A DNA stretch of 9,184 bases from Myxococcales bacterium (GTDB lineage Bacteria > Myxococcota > Bradymonadia > UBA7976 > UBA1532). A program made the translations under genes and the position numbers. Positions 6,321 through 9,184 of the stretch are shown here, piece after piece (within the stretch, counting starts at the first letter, position 1; every line of letters begins with the position of its first letter). Below the pieces are notes generated by a model. It was given only the letters and a program-made list of their open reading frames with translations, had not been told where the DNA came from and made no database searches. Where the stretch lies: NCBI GenBank assembly GCA_020430675.1, contig JAGQJJ010000107.1:1-9184 (forward strand), given 5' to 3'.

Positions 6321-8336
6321 TCAGTTGCCGACGTGGTACATCAGCGCGAAGATCACGTGCAGCAGCAGGGCACCGAACATGATGTAGCTCGACGTGACGT
6401 GCACCACGCGGTAGCGCTTGAGGATGCGGGCGAGGAAGGCGTGGCGCTTGACCGAGCGCTCCAGGCGCGCCTTCTCCTTGAGCAGCGCGGCGACCTCGCG
6501 GGCCTTGCCCTCGCGCACGCTGTTGCCCAGGCGAGCGGCCATGGCGTCGATGGTCTGCCGCGCGGTGCGGTCCTCGCCGAACAGGTCGAGCAGGCTGCGC
6601 AGGAAGGGGCGCTTTTCTTCGGCGGGCGCTTCGCCGCCCTGCGCGCGCAGCAGGCCGTCCATCGAGGCCCCGGCGGCGGCGGCGCGGGTCAGCTCTTCGA
6701 CCTTGATCAGCGCGGTATGCCCGGCTTTCACGTCGACAAAGCGCTCCTCAACCTCGCGGTTGATGCGCTTGATGTTTGCGTCGAGGTCGCCGAGCGCGAG
6801 CTGGTGGCCGGCGCCGCTGCGGGGCACAAGAAACACCAGATAGCGGCCGACCACGCCGGTCAGGATGGCGATCATCATCGTGACAAACGTCGAGATCGCG
6901 ATCGGCTCGGTGAAGACAAAAGCGGTGTGATAGAAGCCGTAGACGCCGCCCAGGATGCCCGTCCAGATATGGGCCTCCATCCACGCCTGGGTGCCGCCCG
7001 TCCACTTGCGCAGGCGGTAGAGCTGGGTGCTCAGCATCAACGCCGAGCCGAAATAACCCATGCCATGGCTGAAGAAGTCGCCGGTCTTGAAGGGCGCGGT
7101 GGGGTCGATGCCGGTCTCGGCCCAGCCCAGCGCAAACGCCAGGTGGCCGAAGGTGAGCTTGGGCCAGTAGAGGCGGCCGAAGCATTCCCAGGTGAGCAGC
7201 AGGGTGTTGAGCACCGTGAACGCGACCCAGAAGGTGCGCCAGCGGCGCGGGGTGCCCTCGGGGCTCTCGACCGCGTCGAAGCCGGGCGCGTGATGCACCG
7301 CAAACTGCTGCCAGTGGTCGAAGAGATGCGCGCCGTCGACCTGGAACATGGCGCCGGTCGGGCAGGCCGAGATGCAGGCCTGATCGGCGTAGCCCGTGCA
7401 GTTGTCGCACTTCTGGGCGATGTTCTTGCCCTTGGCGTCGGGGCTGCGGTTGGGGAAGTACTTCGCCAGATCGAGCGCCGAGACCGGGTGCATGCGGATC
7501 GAGCCGAAGCTGCACCCCTTGCTGCACATCGTGCAGCCGGTGCAGTTGTCGTCGATGACGATCTCGCCCGTCTCGGCGTGTTTGGTGATGTGCCCGAACT
7601 TGCACTTGTCGATGCACTCGGGGACCACGCAGTTGTGGCAGTTCTGCGGGATCTCGGTCAGCCCGTACTTCACCTCGCTGGGGCCGAGCCGGTCAGTACC
7701 ATGGCGCGCCTTGCAGGCGTCGTAGCAGCCATCGCACTCGATGCAGATGTCCATGCGCTTGAGCTTGACGCGGCCGGCGAAGGTCAGGCGCTGCTCGACG
7801 AGGAAGCGGGCGATGTCGCGCTGGAAGGCGTCGTCGAAGCGGCTGCGCTGGCGCTCGGTGAGGGCGCGCAGGCGGCCGCTGAAGGCGTCGCGGAAGGCGG
7901 GGATCTTCTTGAGCAGGTAGTTGGCGTCGCGATAGGCGAGCTTGATCGCCTTGACGGGGCACATCGCGGTCAGGCGCATCGCGCGCACGCCCTCGCCGAC
8001 GAAGACCTTCTGCACGTATGGGTCGCCGACGCTCAGGTAGTTGACCACCGCCTCGCCGTCGGCGGTGGAGCGGTGCACGCTGACGTCGCCGAAGGTGAGC
8101 ACGAAGACCGGCGAGTCGTCGTCGGGCAGCGGCGCGCCTTGGAAGAGGTGCTCGCCGCGGGCCAGATCGACGTTCTCACAGCGCGCGGCGATGCGGGCGC
8201 GCAGGGCGTCGTCGAGCAGGTTGAAGAGCGGCAACCCGGCGAGCAGCTCGGGCGTGACCGGCTCGACGGCGGCCTTCTTGCGCTTCTTGGGCGCGGCCTT
8301 GCGGACCTTCAGATCCTGGGCGGCGGGCGCGCTCAC
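6321..8336 (-). CDS. Cyclic-nucleotide-binding-like / 4x[4Fe-4S] / dihaem cytochrome b fusion protein
   Basis: A 671-residue inner-membrane redox protein starting at GTG 8336. Order of parts: Lys-rich tail (10-23); CRP-type cNMP-binding-like fold (about 30-155: LPLF, GEHLFQGA, VFVLTFGDVSVH, LSVGDP); four-cluster ferredoxin domain of the NrfC/HycB/DmsB type with 16 Cys (198-201-204-208, 233-236-241-245, 265-268-271-275, 310-313-321-325); then five likely membrane helices (about 368-388, 424-441, 453-475, 479-504, 644-668). Helices 3 and 5 each carry His-X13-His (456/470 and 646/660), the spacing of dihaem b proteins. With the Fe-S part cytoplasmic, both helices run the same way, pairing 456 with 646 and 470 with 660. 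Arg/Lys clusters (RRWR, RLRK) fit this topology. A charged, partly coiled-coil segment (505-642) separates helices 4 and 5. Probable role: electron transfer between cytoplasmic or quinone pools and the 30-haem cytochrome encoded next. The sensor domain suggests gating. It sits 19 nt after the Cys-rich gene. Confidence 0.9.
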   Translation of the reverse strand: MSAPAAQDLKVRKAAPKKRKKAAVEPVTPELLAGLPLFNLLDDALRARIAARCENVDLARGEHLFQGAPLPDDDSPVFVLTFGDVSVHRSTADGEAVVNYLSVGDPYVQKVFVGEGVRAMRLTAMCPVKAIKLAYRDANYLLKKIPAFRDAFSGRLRALTERQRSRFDDAFQRDIARFLVEQRLTFAGRVKLKRMDICIECDGCYDACKARHGTDRLGPSEVKYGLTEIPQNCHNCVVPECIDKCKFGHITKHAETGEIVIDDNCTGCTMCSKGCSFGSIRMHPVSALDLAKYFPNRSPDAKGKNIAQKCDNCTGYADQACISACPTGAMFQVDGAHLFDHWQQFAVHHAPGFDAVESPEGTPRRWRTFWVAFTVLNTLLLTWECFGRLYWPKLTFGHLAFALGWAETGIDPTAPFKTGDFFSHGMGYFGSALMLSTQLYRLRKWTGGTQAWMEAHIWTGILGGVYGFYHTAFVFTEPIAISTFVTMMIAILTGVVGRYLVFLVPRSGAGHQLALGDLDANIKRINREVEERFVDVKAGHTALIKVEELTRAAAAGASMDGLLRAQGGEAPAEEKRPFLRSLLDLFGEDRTARQTIDAMAARLGNSVREGKAREVAALLKEKARLERSVKRHAFLARILKRYRVVHVTSSYIMFGALLLHVIFALMYHVGN

Positions 8337-8355
8337 CGTCTGGTCTCGCGCGCGG

Positions 8356-9184
8356 TCACATGCCGAACATCAGGCAGGCGCCGGCCGGGGCCGCTTCGCC
8401 GCTCATCGGGAAGGTCTCGCCGTGCAGGCAGACGCCGCCCGGGTGGCAGGGGATGAGGTCGGGGCCGAAGGGCATGCCGATCGGGTCCACCTTCTTGCAG
8501 GTGCAGTACGTCGTCATGAACAGCGGGTTGACCTCGCAATTCCCCCCCGGTTGACAGACGCCGTCACCGCCCGGCGGGTCGCACGTGCCGTTGGTGTAGA
8601 AGCATTGCCCGGTCTCTTGATTGCAGTTCATGCTGATGGGATCGGCACAATCCTGGGCGGCCTGACAGGCGATGCGGCCGTCCTGACCGACGCAGGTGCC
8701 CGACTGCGGGTCGCATTGCGCGCCGCGCTGGCAGGCGACGCCGGCGCAGGGCGCGCGGATGCATTGCTGGTTCTGCGAGCAGGCGAAGCGCGGCGGGCAG
8801 TCGGCGTCTTCGAGGCAGGCCACGCAGCGGCCGCGGAAGCAGATCGGCGAGCCGAGGCAGGCGTCGCAGTCGCGGTCGGCCACGCACTCACAGCCGCCGC
8901 CCTCCTCGACGCAGGTGTTCGTGCCGGGATCGCAGACCAGCCCCGGATCGCAGGGGGTGCGGATGTCGCATTCGCCGCACTGGCCGGTCGCTTCGATGCA
9001 GACCGGCGTCGGCGGCCCGCAGGCGCCGTTGCAGGGGTCGCAGCGGCCGGCGTCGGGCGCGCAGACCTCGCCGTCGCAGGTGTAGCCCGCGTTGCAGTTG
9101 CCGGCGCAGATGGTCAGGCAGACGTTCTGGCCGCCCGCCTGGCGGCAGAGCAGGCCCTGGCCGCATTGCTCGTCACCCTGGCAG
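8356..9184 (-). CDS. Cysteine-rich, probably exported protein (5' end outside window)
   Basis: The frame is open from the right edge to TGA 8358-8356, giving the last 275 residues; the start and any signal peptide lie beyond 9184. There are 43 Cys (about one residue in six) in spacing such as CxxDADCPPRFAC, CDPGTNTC, CVGQDGRIAC and CNQETGQC. This is the EGF/Dickkopf-like disulfide-repeat style common in secreted or surface proteins of Myxococcota and relatives. None forms CXXCH, so it is not a c-type cytochrome, and the spacing does not match Fe-S ferredoxins. The Cys density thins in the last ~50 residues (LIPCHPGGVC, then a tail ending CLMFGM). An internal GTG at 8883 is in frame but would cut the repeat array, so it is not taken as the start. 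Only 19 nt separate it from the redox fusion gene, so it probably shares that transcript; a surface or adhesive role next to the electron pathway is inference. Function is not recognised. Confidence 0.85.
   Translation of the reverse strand, partial: CQGDEQCGQGLLCRQAGGQNVCLTICAGNCNAGYTCDGEVCAPDAGRCDPCNGACGPPTPVCIEATGQCGECDIRTPCDPGLVCDPGTNTCVEEGGGCECVADRDCDACLGSPICFRGRCVACLEDADCPPRFACSQNQQCIRAPCAGVACQRGAQCDPQSGTCVGQDGRIACQAAQDCADPISMNCNQETGQCFYTNGTCDPPGGDGVCQPGGNCEVNPLFMTTYCTCKKVDPIGMPFGPDLIPCHPGGVCLHGETFPMSGEAAPAGACLMFGM

Noticed and set aside
4093..6387. 764-codon open frame on the plus strand antisense to the cytochrome
   Set aside because: It is an Ala/Val-rich shadow: the complement of Cys (TGC) and His codons reads as Ala and Val/Met. 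It has no family motifs, while the minus strand carries 30 CXXCH and a signal peptide.
6282..8456. 724-codon open frame on the plus strand antisense to the Fe-S/cytochrome b fusion
   Set aside because: Low-complexity Ala/Val/Asp/Glu translation typical of high-GC antisense frames; the opposite strand has ordered Fe-S and haem motifs.
8356..9184. Cys-rich protein as another cytochrome or ferredoxin
   Set aside because: It has no CXXCH and no CX2CX2CX3C spacing; the pattern fits disulfide-rich extracellular repeats.

Overview
The window is GC-rich and densely coded. It looks like a chromosomal segment from a Myxococcota-type (former deltaproteobacterial) bacterium. That placement is an inference. 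It rests on the Pro/Asp-rich lipoprotein linker, the very Cys-rich secreted protein, the extremely haem-rich cytochrome with repeated trihaem modules, and the frequent GTG starts. No rRNA, tRNA, CRISPR array, insertion sequence or phage gene was seen.

Layout: (1) 1-983, minus strand, enolase (eno), cut off by the left edge after 327 residues. (2) 984-1102, a short divergent intergenic region holding a plausible enolase promoter. (3) 1103-2692, plus strand, a probable lipoprotein with a Pro-rich stalk and a predicted seven-bladed Kelch-like propeller. (4) 2696-9184, minus strand, four genes in one tight array that meets the Kelch gene tail to tail with only 3 bp between the stops. In transcription order the array is: a Cys-rich, probably exported protein (5' end beyond the right edge); a 671-residue fusion of a cyclic-nucleotide-binding-like domain, four [4Fe-4S] cluster motifs and a dihaem-b-type membrane domain; a periplasmic c-type cytochrome with 30 CXXCH motifs; and a 442-residue outer-membrane beta-barrel whose GTG start overlaps the cytochrome stop.

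Read together, the minus-strand array looks like a trans-envelope electron-transfer pathway. Cytoplasmic Fe-S clusters could pass electrons to or from two b haems across the inner membrane, then to a roughly 30-haem wire in the periplasm, then to a beta-barrel in the outer membrane. The parts are visible in the sequence; their assembly into one conduit, its direction and its terminal donor or acceptor are inference. The system resembles porin-cytochrome conduits (MtrAB/PioAB) and the Geobacter inner-membrane quinone oxidoreductases (CbcL, ImcH) in logic. It differs in parts: no MtrA-sized decahaem protein, a small barrel with no Cys in the mature chain, and an unusual Fe-S/cytochrome b fusion carrying a regulatory-type sensor domain.
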